From Trissonchulus latispiculum (Eukaryota; Nematoda; Enoplea; Enoplida; Ironidae), in NCBI GenBank assembly GCA_030248195.1, contig JASAND010012506.1, positions 1-64,000 on the forward strand: a stretch of 64,000 nucleotides of DNA, written 5' to 3'. A model generated the notes under the pieces. The model did not search any database. It worked only from the letters and a program-made list of their open reading frames with translations, and was not told where the DNA came from. Made by a program: the position numbers and the translations under genes. Each line of letters begins with the position of its first letter. The first letter of the stretch is position 1. Of this stretch, positions 21,441 to 32,399 are shown one piece after another.

Positions 21441-21931
21441 TGTTTGTCTAGTTTTTGAATCAGAAGATCCGTGGTTCGATGTTTGGCAGGGCTAACCGTT
21501 AACGGACGATTTCACGACTTAGCACAAAGCCCAGTTAAAAAGAAACTAAAGAAGCCTAAATATTGAATTGATGAATTTGTTTTCTTCTGCTCAAGCAAGA
21601 AGGAGCATTGAAGATTTGCCTGGTTGGTGGTTTGCTTTAGGTTTCATCATCATTATTTTTATTATCTTGAATGATACAACTTGTTTTTTGTCCTAGTTCC
21701 TTTAGCCTCCTTTACTGACACAAAAACGTGCCTGATGGATTAAATGGGAACCATAAAATTCAGAAAGTGTGAATTTAAACGACAAATTCTCTTAGGTAAT
21801 TGTCTTCTGAAACTTCTGACCAGTTTTTGGCAGATCCCCTAGGATTTTTGAGTTTTCGGGGAAGACCCTCTTCGATTACCGGGTGACTGCAATTCCCTTT
21901 AGATAATCACATTTCACAATCGGTAAGATTT

Positions 21932-22585
21932 AATTTACGGGTCTTTCCCATTATCCCCCCCACAGCTTCGTAGAAGTTTTGAGGATGCACACTTTGACGG
22001 ATTGAGTTGAAATTTGGTAGGAGTAGGTTTTCGGATCTGGTGATTTCAAAAATGCAAAAATTTCAAAAGTTTTAAAAATTTTTAAAAATTTTAAATTTTT
22101 AGTTTGGTAAGGGGGGACCAAGAGGAACCGAAAAATTTTTTGTCTTCGATTTTGCTGAAAATATGTATACAGGGGTTTTCGGGGGTCGTAGAACACGAAT
22201 CTGAAATCCGTTTTTTGATCCAGCTTTTCGTTAGCTCAGGCTAAGCTTACATCTTAAGCTTAGAACTTTAGCTTATATTGAGCTAACAAAAAGCTGGATC
22301 GAAAAACGGACTTCAGATTCGTGTTCTACGACCCCGAAAACCCCTATTTACATCTTTTCAGCAAAATCCAAGACAAAAAATTTTTCGGTTCCTCTTGGTC
22401 CCCCCTTACCAAACTAAAATTTTAAAATTTTTAAAATTTTTTAAAATTTTTAAAATTTTTGCATTTTTGGAATCAGCAGGTCCGAAAACCTACCCCTACC
22501 AAATTTCAACTCAATCCGTCAAAGTGTGCATCTTCAGTACTTCTACGAAGCTATGGGGGGGATAATGGGAAAGACCCTAATTTAC
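21932..22585. mobile_element. ~650-bp near-perfect palindrome (foldback element)
   Basis: The left arm begins near TTACGGGTCTTTCCCATTAT and the right arm ends ATAATGGGAAAGACCCTAATTTA. The two are reverse complements with few mismatches. The centre lies near 22258 in AGCTTAG-rich sequence. No frame is credible. Transcribed, it would form a ~300-bp hairpin. It separates the two small membrane-protein genes. Confidence 0.85.
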
Positions 22586-22659
22586 AACAAGATTAAATTA
22601 AATTTATGCTAACAATCATAAACAGCGATAAAAGGATTAGGGCAGACTGCCAGAATGCT

Positions 22660-22800
22660 TAAAAGTATTATATACACAAGAGTATGACAGACAAGCGTCA
22701 TACGCTATGTATTACCAGCTCGCTACATCCGATGCGCCCTATCGGCCGACCCTCCCCCCATAAATTGTCAAAGATATTCACCCGCTGTGATATTATATTA
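22660..22800. repeat. Decayed relative of the foldback elements at 29 and 61.6 kb
   Basis: ATATACACAAGAGTATGACAG, then CAAGCGTCATACGCTATG and CGGCCGACCCTCCCCCCA, echo the terminal and inner segments of the elements at 29092-29459 and 61565-61975. Confidence 0.45.
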
Positions 22801-22973
22801 TTTGTCCTTTTACCCGGAGCCATGTTTAGATTGATTGCTGTTTTGTGTTGTAATTGCACGTGAAGATTATTTAGGGTTGAGGATATAGAAATGTTAGTTT
22901 TGATTTCCAGACTTAAAATCACATAGGTTTTATTTCTCACATTTAATACTAGTTTTATTAACACAAACTTTAT

Positions 22974-23405
22974 TCACTCGTTTCCCAATTCACTGTCCTT
23001 TTGCGACGAATTGCGTCTTATCTGTACTAGATAAATGGGAGTATTCTGTGGCAGCGGTGGCGGAATTTGGTACTGTCCTGTGAGAGGAGCACCACTGACG
23101 ACTACAATAGGCTGATGGTACTTCTGCCATTGTCTGGCCAGCAGGCAGGTTGGAACCAGGCAGCAAACCAGTGCAACTATGCTTGGCAGAATGATGAATG
23201 CAATGCCTGTCGAAACCAGGAAAGCAATTTGCCAGTCGGCATACCCACAATGATAACAGCAGTCACCGCGTGAATCACACCTTTCAACAGTGCAGTGTCG
23301 TACCATTCCACACACTCCGTTGCAGTGGCCATCTCTGTGGCAAGCACTGGAAACAGTATCAAAGGCAATAGCAAATATCAAAACGAGCGCAGATAGCGGA
23401 AACAT
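22974..23405 (-). CDS. Small Cys-rich type I membrane protein, paralogue 2 (143 aa)
   Basis: ATG at 23405. Residues 1-20 form a signal peptide. The ectodomain (21-57) has eight Cys (22, 28, 32, 38, 43, 49, 50, 53) ending in CCYHC. Residues 58-90 are the membrane span, closing with CCLVPTCLLA exactly as in the gene at 20204-20518. Unlike that gene it has a 53-residue cytoplasmic tail with a PPPLPQ proline run, an SH3- or WW-type ligand candidate. Both genes are on the minus strand, about 2.5 kb apart, suggesting local duplication. Tail loss in the first copy or gain in this one is inference. The Shisa or CYYR1-like layout is suggestive only. Intact and probably expressed. Confidence 0.8.
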   Translation of the reverse strand: MFPLSALVLIFAIAFDTVSSACHRDGHCNGVCGMVRHCTVERCDSRGDCCYHCGYADWQIAFLVSTGIAFIILPSIVALVCCLVPTCLLARQWQKYHQPIVVVSGAPLTGQYQIPPPLPQNTPIYLVQIRRNSSQKDSELGNE

Positions 23406-23652
23406 TGGGATGATATGGGAAAGTAACGGATGGTATCTTGAGACAGGTTCTTTGAGAATACAAGAAAAATTTAGTTAATTTAATGTTTTTTCAGGGATAC
23501 AGACAACTGACTAGCTAACATGAAGCAGTGCAGTGATGTAAAAGTGATATATAATCAGTAATGTAACCAGGTAGCTTATTCTTTACCCGGTGAAATGGTG
23601 ACGCGGTTGAGCTCAGCCGGTGACTCGGTTCTCCAGAAAATTCCAGAATCCT

Positions 23653-24640
23653 TTAAGGTGGTGATTCCCTTTGGTCACATAAAGTTTGCACCATTATTAC
23701 TCATTCATTACTTGGAGTTAAGAAGCCATTTTTACATTAAAATGCAGCGATACATTTGCTCTTTCTAATGAATACAACGAAACTAACTTTAGTTTTTGGA
23801 AATTATTTTACTGCATTTTCGAAATAATTTAATTTTCCAGATTTTTTGCAGACTAAAGTAAATTTTTTCGTGAGGCATCGGCCACGTCATTCGATTCCAC
23901 TATCAAATAGCTGGGGGGCCTTTTTTAGTTATTATGAAACCGCTCTTCGTTGTAAAGAAATTAGCTAAAATGTAAGCGCAACCTGGATTTTACCTACTTT
24001 TCCCAACTTTGGCAAGCGACAACTGTAGCTAGAAAGAAGCAATCGGGACAACTAAAAAAGGGTCCCTGGGTATTTTAGTGTAGAACACGTCCAGCAAGTG
24101 GCAACCATGTAGCTTGCATAGTAAATGCTCCACAATCGCTGGAAAAAATTTGGTCGTGTTTTGCAAAAACTACAATTTCTATTATAGCAGCGTACGGGGT
24201 AGCAGTTAGAAGATTATACTGTCACGGATAATCGGTCTCGACGAGACCTTCAAATTGACACCGGTAGTTCAATTTTACGGCTTACGTAGCGCAAGAAATG
24301 GCGGATTATTTGATTTCTGCAAAAATGACAAGTTTTCAACGCCAAAATAGGAAAATCGACTATATCTCACGATAGAGAAAAGCTAGAAAGGTAATTCAAA
24401 AAGCAAAAATGTAGAGCTCAACAAGATCTTTCGAATGAATATAATCATAGCTCTGCAGCAGCTGCCTAACTGTCAAAAATTGACAAAAACCACTCTGAAC
24501 GGAGACGTCGAGTTTTTGAAGCGGGATTGCGCGGAGGGTGTTAGAATGCTAAAAGAACTTATTTTGGGAAGTTTCATCAAATTTCATCTTGATTTAAACT
24601 GTCAATCAACAATATGTGCCCAAAAGGAAATTTCGATATT
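23653..24640 (+). mobile_element. TTAA-type inverted-repeat element, copy B
   Basis: Starts TTAA-GGTGGTGATTCCCTTTGG at 23653 and aligns along most of its length with copies A (7151) and C (5296, reversed). The right end AATATGTGCCCAAAAGGAAAT corresponds to the reversed start of copy C, but its last bases have mutated. It carries an extra ~35-bp insertion near 24018-24050 relative to copy A. No transposase is encoded. Confidence 0.65.
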
Positions 24641-24649
24641 GCGTATTAA

Positions 24650-25771
24650 TTAGGATAAATTGTTGCCGAGCTTGCTCCGTGCCCAGTTCGAAATTCGTTA
24701 ATTACGGCACAGTCAGTTCTTGTTTTACAAAAAGGAAAGGAGCCGTATCCTTTTACTTCTTTATTGTTGATTTTTTCAATTTTTTCAATTTTCGCAGCCG
24801 TCATTTTTATGATTGTTTCGAAATATAAAACAAAAATTCCGGTGACTCGGTCCATAAAGTTACCCGAACTGACCCAGTTCCATCACTGTCTCATAATGTA
24901 CTAAAACTAAAATTAAATAAAAAACTAAAAAATTGAAAAATTTACTGAATAATGAAATTAAGTTTTTGCAAAGTTAGTATCATGAATACTGTTTAAATTC
25001 GCAGTTCTCTATTAAGTCTGGAACAAAAGAGTATATACTTAAAAACAGTATTCTGATTAAAATAGTTTAGTCAGTTTTCAGGAAAAATTTACAAAATTAC
25101 GTAAATAAATCGTGTAGCGAAAAAAATTTGAAAATTTAAGACCTAATTTGTTTGTCTAAGGTTTTCCTAAAGATATCCGAAATAATCTGATTCAATTAAA
25201 CTGAAGCAAATATATAAAAACTGTTTAGTACATAAGCTGACTATATATATTCCTGTCACCTTACTTCTCTTAAACCTACTATCTACTAGCGAGCTTCATA
25301 CCTACAACTCCCATCTAACAGTTTGTTATCTAGTAGTAGTATAACCCCCCTTCACCCCTAGAAGCTCCTTCTGTTTATATGTTAAAGCGTCGAAATCAAT
25401 AATATAATAGAGACGTAAGCCATTAATGAATCATTAATTTTAACAACCTTATGATAATGCCAAGTCAAAAATTAATGCTTAGCTAATATGAACAGCTGTT
25501 TCTTTAGCTGCCTTAATTTAATGATTACGTAACCACGTGCTTACAGGCAGCAAGGCCACGTTACGTGCTTACTTTATGCAATCAATTATTATCAGCCCAG
25601 GCGGATGGCAATTACGTCACCATTTCCAGGAATTACCTTAAATTACCTAATTCCAGAGCATAAAACAACAGCTTAACCGGTTGCACCACATTCATATTTT
25701 CATTTATGAATATCCCATTTTCCTTCATGCGCTTCTAAATTTTTCAATAAACTCAAACACAGGAAGTGCAT
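24650..25771. other. No recognisable gene
   Basis: Strongly AT-rich. The opposing frames at 24616-24855 overlap each other and match nothing I recognise. Confidence 0.4.
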
Positions 25772-25870
25772 CAGAAATGCCATTGAGTTATTCATCACCC
25801 CATCCTAGTGATGGAGCGGTTCAGCACGTTAGTTCTAGCACGCTGCATGAATAACTCAATGGCATTTCTG
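25772..25870. repeat. 99-bp hairpin with 24-bp perfect arms
   Basis: The arms 25772-25795 and 25847-25870 are exact reverse complements (CAGAAATGCCATTGAG...). The loop sequence AGTGATGGAGCGGTTCA (25807-25823) can also pair with TGAAGCCGCTCCATCACT at about 25912-25929, giving an alternative larger fold. It could be a small inverted-repeat element or a structured RNA precursor. Confidence 0.75.
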
Positions 25871-25929
25871 TGACCTTAACTAGGTGTTTGCTAACGTATA
25901 TATAACTACACTGAAGCCGCTCCATCACT

Positions 25930-28829
25930 GAATCATGTTTGATAACAGACAGAGTGAGACTTGTTCAGCATTTGGAATGCCTTAACGACTGCACCACGGG
26001 AAGGTTCTCTGTCACCGCTGTCATTGTTTTTTCTTTTTTCTTTTATTTCTCGTATTTTTTATTTCAAGAAAGCACAATAAATACAGCACACATAATCTAC
26101 AAGACTAACAGCATCAGATACACTACGCAAACCAACAATAAAAAACTTGCCACTATGAAACATTCTTATTTTCACATAATTAGAGAACAAAAACAACTGG
26201 CTACTTTTAATTCTAGTATTTAAACTGACTTTAAATTTCAGTATTGACTAATAACTTTTGAGACTGTTGATATTGCGAGACAATTTTCAGATTTTGAGAG
26301 CTCGTAACTGTCATGACTCCGAAGCTAAAAATAAGTCTCGAAATATTCATACTTGTCTCAAGACTTTTGTAAAGTATATATTCTAGTTTTCTGCAAGATC
26401 AAAGACAAAACATTTTTCAGTTCCACTTGCAATCAAAACATCAATTTGAATTTTGCGACATTTGAACTCAGCGTGATCGAAAACACCGTACAAAATTTTA
26501 GCTTGATTGGTCAAGCAACAATAACCTTTGGAGAGGTGAACAATATTGAAATAGGCCCAAACTACATACACACATTGACCTTACTTACCTGTATACACCA
26601 TAAGCTGGAAACAGTACAGCAGAACTGAATCCAATGATCCCAACAACAATTCCAGCAATTATTTGTCAGAAACGAGTCACTCTGGCAAATTTAGTCACCA
26701 CCACCTGAGATATAGATTGAATCTAACTTTGGATAAACAGGCTTGTGATCGTTACGCGAAAAGCAACCATGGGTGTCTGTGAGGTAGAGATGCACAACCT
26801 TATCACAATATCAAAAATTGTCGTTTTCACAGCGAATGATTTTAGAGCAGGGAGTACAAGAGGTCAACTAAAACAAAAAACTAACAAAATTCATTCAATT
26901 TGTAGAGTTTATCCTACTTTTCACAAGACAACAATTCATTAAAGTTAAATAATAATATTTAAAAGTTAATTGTCGCATAGGACTACATTGTATGAGACCT
27001 CTGAACTTCCGATCAAACCAGACATAGCCAAGAAATTTGTAGGTTGAGACAAAGGTATAAATACCTAACATCTTCTACCTTTTTCACATGTTTTCCTGGT
27101 TTTATCAAGACTACAACAGCAAGGAAAGCTTTAAGATTATTTTTAAAGGTATTCATCAACTTGGTCTTCGATTTGGTTAATCCAGCTCATTCCAGAAAGG
27201 TATTGTTTTTTCAGATTGCTTATTTAACGTACTTGACATGGGTCAATTTCCTTTACTTTCAAGAACGCTGCCCATTTTTTGGACGCCAGAAAGGTCCACT
27301 AAATTTCTAAATTCCAAATTCTAAATTTTGTATTAATTTCAGAAACCGGGAGTTCTTGAGATCGGGATAAAGTTACCCTAAACACCCACACCCAACTGGT
27401 GACCTTGTGGATCTTCTCCTGTCGTGAATTAACCCTTCGTTGTAGAAATTACGCGTTTAGATATTAGCACAGTATATTGCTAGAGCTTTATTTCGCTTAT
27501 AATCAATCCTTATCAGAACTATACAGTAGTTCACAGTTTTGTTAGCAGAAATTTCGTTTTTCCTCAAATCGCGATTTTTTGAAAATTTCATTTTTGCTGC
27601 TTTATAAAAAGCTATCTCAATAAAATTTTTCGCGCTAATTGGATGACAAAGGTTTCTTGCTGGTACGCGGTGACCTCCCCTAAATTCATTAAAAATAACG
27701 GTTTCCAGCCTTTAAAAAAGTATCAATGAAGTACAAGGACACTTTAATTTTAAGAAAAGACCGAAAGTAGATTTTTGAGCTGTTTCATTCAGTTCTGCAC
27801 AAGTTACGAGTCAACGGTGTGCAATTTGTTCACGAACCTGTACGAGGGAGCTACCGATTACTGAAACAAGTTCTTGCAAATGAACTTAAAGTTTTTAGTC
27901 TGTTATGCAACATTAAAAACTAAATATAAAAACTTTTTTCTTACAGTTTTAAGACGTATGCTAGTCCCCAGAACCTTCATTAGAGGATTTACGGAGAAAC
28001 GTGACCACTGTCCCCCGCAATGAGAGCTTCCGAGTGATATATAATATTCCACATTTTGAAAAATTTGAAAAATTACTGTTTTTCAAATTCAGGTCTGAAG
28101 GTCCCGATTAGCACACTGAGATGTACTGGACAAAGCTGTCATCATAATTCATGCTACAAATTGACCAGAAATCATATATATATATATATATATATATCAC
28201 TTATAATGATATAGCCACGTTCTGTCGATATGGGTCAAACATTTTGTCCCTAGTTCACCATAAAGTTACCTACGCTTCTGAATTGCAAAATACCCGAAAA
28301 AATGAAATTACTGTACCGATCAAACGACGAACCGTTATCTATTTGTACTTTGTACATTTTATGGCAATTCGAACCCTTAAATGTTTAACACATTTCTTGC
28401 ACTTAAGAAGCTGTTACTGGCAGTTTGAACTCGACGCATAGCTATTTGACGCGTTCTCAAGACACATTACCCAGGTTTGGTGTTAATTTAATTTTAATAA
28501 TGAAATATTATCGAAACGGGGTCAAAGTTTTTCTTTGCTGCATTTTCCTAAAAGTTTCTTTGACGTGCGAAATCTAAGAATACTTCATTGAAGTTGCAGG
28601 AGGTACTGGTTGCAGTAACTGGAAAAACATATTCATAATGAATAACCACCGTTGATAAAACCTTAATTTGCACACGCAACCCGATCCGACCCAAAAATTT
28701 AAGAAAGGATAAAAGCACCAACAAACAGGATCACTTTTATCACCCAGTTTCTTAGCAAAAAGTTTAAAACTTTGAATTGAAAAACACTTGTCATATCCGT
28801 AATTCCGTTACAAAAAACTTAAGTCACAA
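25930..28829. other. No recognisable gene; one (TA)n microsatellite
   Basis: Several short frames have no domain and are not supported. A (TA)n tract lies at 28173-28198. The left end of the Polinton relic may begin somewhere before 28830, but no terminal inverted repeat was found. Confidence 0.4.
28173..28198. repeat. (TA)n microsatellite
   Basis: Thirteen AT dinucleotides. Confidence 0.95.
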
Positions 28830-29060
28830 CATAAATAGCATCTTTGTTTTCAAAAGTTTGTGAAAAGTCAATTCCCCGCAGTACAAAAAGCGAGGAAATA
28901 ATTATTATAAAGATCAACAGTAAGGCCTTCGTTGGCCAATACAGGCACATCTTTCTTGTAAACTTGGAATCGGTTTATATGGAGGTGCTGGAAGTTGAAG
29001 GAGTTCTTTTCAATTTTTGCACCAGTCACGCATCTGTTAGGCAAAATACACAGTAAATTC
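28830..29060 (-). pseudogene. Polinton major-capsid-like C-terminal fragment
   Basis: On the minus strand a stretch with NSFNFQHLHINRFQVYK and then VDLYNNYFLAF resembles the later part of the double-jelly-roll major capsid protein of Polintons, where an asparagine/phenylalanine-rich ...NPFNF..... strand precedes a V..L...Y...F segment. It is not continuous with the N-terminal part at 29526-29876 and has stops on both sides. The intervening ~250 residues are missing, partly replaced by the foldback element at 29092-29459. Relic. Confidence 0.45.
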
Positions 29061-29091
29061 GTTTTGAAAGTCTTCCTAAAAACACCGCGTC

Positions 29092-29459
29092 ATACCAAGA
29101 GTATATAATAAATAAAAGTGTGACAAGCGTCAAGCTCTTAGTTATTAGGCTTGGGGACATGATATGCACGATAACGGCTTACCCCCCACAAATCAGACCC
29201 ATCACTTCAAAGAAATTCGCACGCTATGCTTGTGTGCTGAAGCTCACTACAGACGCACATTGAACCAACTGAGTAGTTGTGTTTTCGAGCTTTAGAACAT
29301 AGGCATAGCGTGCGATAGGCATAGCGTGCGAATTTCTTTGAAGTGATGGGTCTAATTTGTGGGGGGAGGTCAGCCGTTATCGTGCAGATCATGTTCACAA
29401 GTCTAATAACTAAGAGCTTGACGCTTGTCACACTCTTAGTTATTATGTACTCTTGGTCA
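29092..29459. mobile_element. Foldback inverted-repeat element, 368 bp
   Basis: The left arm starts ATACCAAGAGTATATAATA and the right arm ends TATTATGTACTCTTGGTCAT. Arms share AGTGTGACAAGCGTCAAGC and ACCCATCACTTCAAAGAAA, each found again as reverse complement. The centre carries AGGCATAGCGTGCGATAGGC. A related element lies at 61565-61975. It sits between two pieces of a capsid-like gene. Confidence 0.85.
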
Positions 29460-29525
29460 TACTGAATCACTGTAATGCCTTTTAGAATAGTTTGTGTTCT
29501 AATTGACTGTCTCAAAATTGGTAGC

Positions 29526-29876
29526 TTAAGTTGTGGATAGCATGTACTTTTTATTAGGTGAGCTGAAATTAAGCATAGCTAAAATATAAGCCTGGTAAGG
29601 ATAAAACCGTTGATTAGGAGTTACCTTTACTCCAGAGATGAATACCTCTATTTCGCTAAATAGAACGTGTGCAAAAAAATGACAAGGACCCACTTTTGCT
29701 ATATCATCCAGATCAATTAAATCTTCGTTCAACACTTTAGTACTTATTACCATGAACATAGAATATAATTCTAGAACAGCATCTGGAACTTTTTCAAGTC
29801 TGAACTCCAGTGGAGACGCATCAGTTCGTGGCGAAGGAGTTACGAGTGAAATTTCTCTAAGTTGAGTAATCTCCAC
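29526..29876 (-). pseudogene. Polinton major capsid protein-like, N-terminal part
   Basis: A 116-aa minus-strand frame reads PLEFRLEKVPDAVLELY, then GPCHFFAHVLFSEIEVFISG and RFYPYQAYILAMLNF. This is the pattern of the first jelly roll of Polinton/Maverick major capsid proteins: a lipid-free virion shell protein, with FFAHVLFSEIEV..SG and YPYQAYI as recognisable landmarks. Full-length family members run to several hundred residues, so this is only the start, cut by a stop at 29526 just before the foldback element. A basic-tailed frame, which would normally precede the capsid gene, lies directly upstream. Element relic. Confidence 0.65.
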
Positions 29877-29974
29877 GTCGTTTTGTTGGGGTTACTCTTG
29901 CTCCTAAGAGAATGCTTCCGAAGAACATGTGGCGCCAACAGAAATTGTTGGAGGGTCACTTGATTCTCTTTTCA

Positions 29975-30130
29975 TTTAGAAAGCTTAACTTTTCTTGAAA
30001 ATTTTTCTTGCTGATTTTTGTTTTGGCTTTTGTTTTTAGTAAGACGCAGTTTGCGTCTTCTATGAGCTTTCTTTTGTGACCGTTTCTTATGCTTTTGTTT
30101 TTTAATCCTACTAGAAATGTCACTGGTATT
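29975..30130 (-). pseudogene. Basic C-terminal tail, probable Polinton minor capsid protein
   Basis: On the minus strand a frame ends with about 45 residues dominated by Lys and Arg (RIKKQKHKKRSQKKAHRRRK ...), then a stop just upstream of the capsid-like frame. Polinton minor capsid or DNA-binding proteins often end in such a tail and are encoded next to the major capsid. The assignment rests on position and composition only. Confidence 0.4.
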
Positions 30131-30451
30131 ACAGCGCGTTTAGTGACACTATCAACGACTATTCGATACGTAGGTAATACATGAGTATAAAATTAAAAGT
30201 AAAATTAGTTAGTCATATTTTAACCTTTGAACTGTGTAGGCGGAAAGTTAGCATAAATACATGCGATTTTGAAAAAACTTTCAAATCATTCATTTACTTG
30301 ATTTTTTGAACAACTATCAGTGGCTTCGCCATCCAAGTCGATGAAGTTGAATACTTCTGATAAATCAACTTATACTTGGGAAGACAGCCCACCTGCTGTG
30401 TTTTAAACCCCGGCAGTAGCTGTTCCACCTGGATTTTTTCCAATTGACGAA

Positions 30452-30742
30452 TTGCGATTGCTGTATGGAAGAGTTATATTCACTGACCGTGGAACTCACA
30501 ACGTAGACTTGAAATTTTTCTATCGTGCCAGAAAAACTACTAAGAAGCACTACCAAACTGACAGTAATGGTAACTCTATTCTTCGTCCAGGTAAAGGTAT
30601 CAATCCAACAGAAGAACAAGCTATTAAGTCCATGAAAGCGAAAATCGATATGATCGGCAAGCTTGGCCATGACAAGGGACAGCTAAAAAAGAAGCATTTT
30701 CTAACTAAAGTTTTTTTAGAGCAAAACATTTATAATTACTGA
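30452..30742 (+). CDS. Hypothetical protein fragment near the integrase (96 aa)
   Basis: A plus-strand frame with an acidic/aromatic start, LLYGRVIFTDRGTHNVDLKF, and a Lys-rich end, KGQLKKKHF. It continues upstream without an ATG to about 30430. It is on the strand of the following integrase and ends 27 bp before it. No family recognised; it may be another Polinton gene relic. Confidence 0.3.
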   Translation: MRLLYGRVIFTDRGTHNVDLKFFYRARKTTKKHYQTDSNGNSILRPGKGINPTEEQAIKSMKAKIDMIGKLGHDKGQLKKKHFLTKVFLEQNIYNY

Positions 30743-30768
30743 GATTTGTGTGTTTTGACATTTCTGCA

Positions 30769-31745
30769 ATGTCTATAGATGATAAATTGAGTAGGCTTTG
30801 GTACGACCCGAGGAGTCCGTCTGCATTTAGCGGAATTATTAAGCTTTATACGATACGGCTCGGAGAAATGGTATTAATGTAAGCATTAATTATGCTAAAA
30901 ACTGGTTAAAAACTCAAACAGTGTCGAGAACAAAAACTCCAAAATATAAATCCACTAGGAGAGAAATAGTCTCAGCGTGAAACATGGGCAGCTGATTTAG
31001 CTGTAATGCTTAATTTAAAGCGTTGGAACAAGGGGTATGGATATGTTTTAGTAGCTGTTGATGAGTTTTCCAGGTTGACATTTGCCAGGCCATTGAAGAC
31101 AATGTCACCAGATGAAGTTATCAAATCCTTTGAAAGCATTTTAATGATTCTAAGACAAAACCTTCCAGTTTAATGACCGACCGTGGAGAAAACTTTAAAA
31201 ATGAAAAAATTATCGAATTTATGTGACAAAATCACATAACGATGCATTTTGCATCAGATGAAGCAGTGAAGAGTACCATGGCTGAACGCACGATTCAGGA
31301 ACTTAAAAAGAGAATATATGATATTGCTTAAAAATGATAACTTTTATTACTTAGAAACACGTATCAAATAATTAACGGAATGAACAAACGGAAAATGATA
31401 GTTTTAAGCAGTTTCTCCAGTTGAAGTAACTCCGGAAAACGAAGTAATCTGTTTAAGTTTATGTATAGGAAAAAATCATCAAAGCCATTTACCTTCTCAG
31501 TTGGTGACCACGTTCGTGTACAACAAATTAAGGAATTGTTCAAGAAAGGTTTCAAGCCTACACTTTCAGAGCAAATATATCAAGTTGCACGAAAGTCGCA
31601 TAGCATACCGCATAGATACAAGTTAAATGATGTTAATGGTAACATACTGTTCCCGTCTTGGTATTCGCAGGATGAATACAGTGGGCTCAACGCTGGAAAA
31701 GTTGGAAAGCATACTGAGGGAAGAACCATCGGAGGAAGGACCTGA
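30769..31745 (+). pseudogene. Polinton/Maverick retroviral-type integrase, multiple frameshifts
   Basis: Starts ATG at 30769 with LWYDPRSPSAFSG, the N-terminal mark of Polinton integrases. The catalytic core is broken over frames: WAADLAVM (first Asp, near 30992) and VAVDEFSR; LMTDRGENF (second Asp, near 31170); and KSTMAERTIQELKKR (Glu, near 31290). The C-terminal part, FTFSVGDHVRVQQIK with ...RYKLNDVNGN, is the SH3/chromo-like target-binding segment (31490-31660). The enzyme would join element ends to host DNA. At least three stops or frame changes make it inactive, though the DDE residues survive. It runs divergently from the capsid genes. Confidence 0.8.
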
Positions 31746-32113
31746 TGAACCGATGACAGACACTCGGGAGGAAGAAAAATCGGAGGAAGAACATAAAGAA
31801 CCGATGAAAGGCAAGAAACCCAGTAAAGGATAATAATGGTGAACAGAATGACAAATCAATTGAGGAAAACAAAGATTTACTTTTTGATCCAACAAAGTAT
31901 TACACTATCCATAAAGTTGCTGAGCAAGCCAGTAGAGCGCTGTAAACTTCTGTGTATGATTATACTAATTTCAGAACCTTGAACATGTTAAGGGTAATGA
32001 TATTTACGAAAAGCTTCTTTAAATCATAGATGACATTTTTCAAAAACTACAGAAAACTATGAATGATCAAGATTATGTTAGGTTTGTTCTTCAAAGCTCT
32101 CACCTTTCTTTTC
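31746..32113 (+). other. Acidic tail and spacer after the integrase
   Basis: A Glu-rich frame (31627-31833) overlaps the integrase end in another frame and may be its acidic C-terminus after a frameshift. The rest is AT-rich with no clear gene. Confidence 0.3.
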
Positions 32114-32262
32114 CTAGAGCAGAGGGATTTGCCCAGGCTGACTAATAAAGTATCGAACAAGCAGCCTTCTCAATCTGGAGACTACTTCTTCTGCAAGAGG
32201 CCTTGACATGTGCTGCCTTAAAGCTTCTGAGTAACCAAACGTCATGTTAGTAGCTTCCTGAA
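32114..32262 (-). CDS. Probable terminal exon of kinase-like copy 2
   Basis: The minus strand has a good acceptor (TTTTTGTTTCAG) before 32262. The exon then encodes EATNMTFGYSEALRQHMSRP and a Leu/Arg-rich end, stopping at 32114. It lies downstream of the kinase-like sequence on the same strand, with a small candidate exon (about 32337-32365) between. The helical, basic content resembles a C-terminal regulatory tail; no domain recognised. Confidence 0.35.
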
Positions 32263-32399
32263 ACAAAAAGACGAAAAACAGAAAAATGTTTGAAAACATA
32301 AACACCGAGTTAATGTTTTACTGTAACCATAATATACCTGTAGAACATCTATATTCTGCATGAAATCTAGAATACAAAAAAGTTAGAGTTCAATAAATT

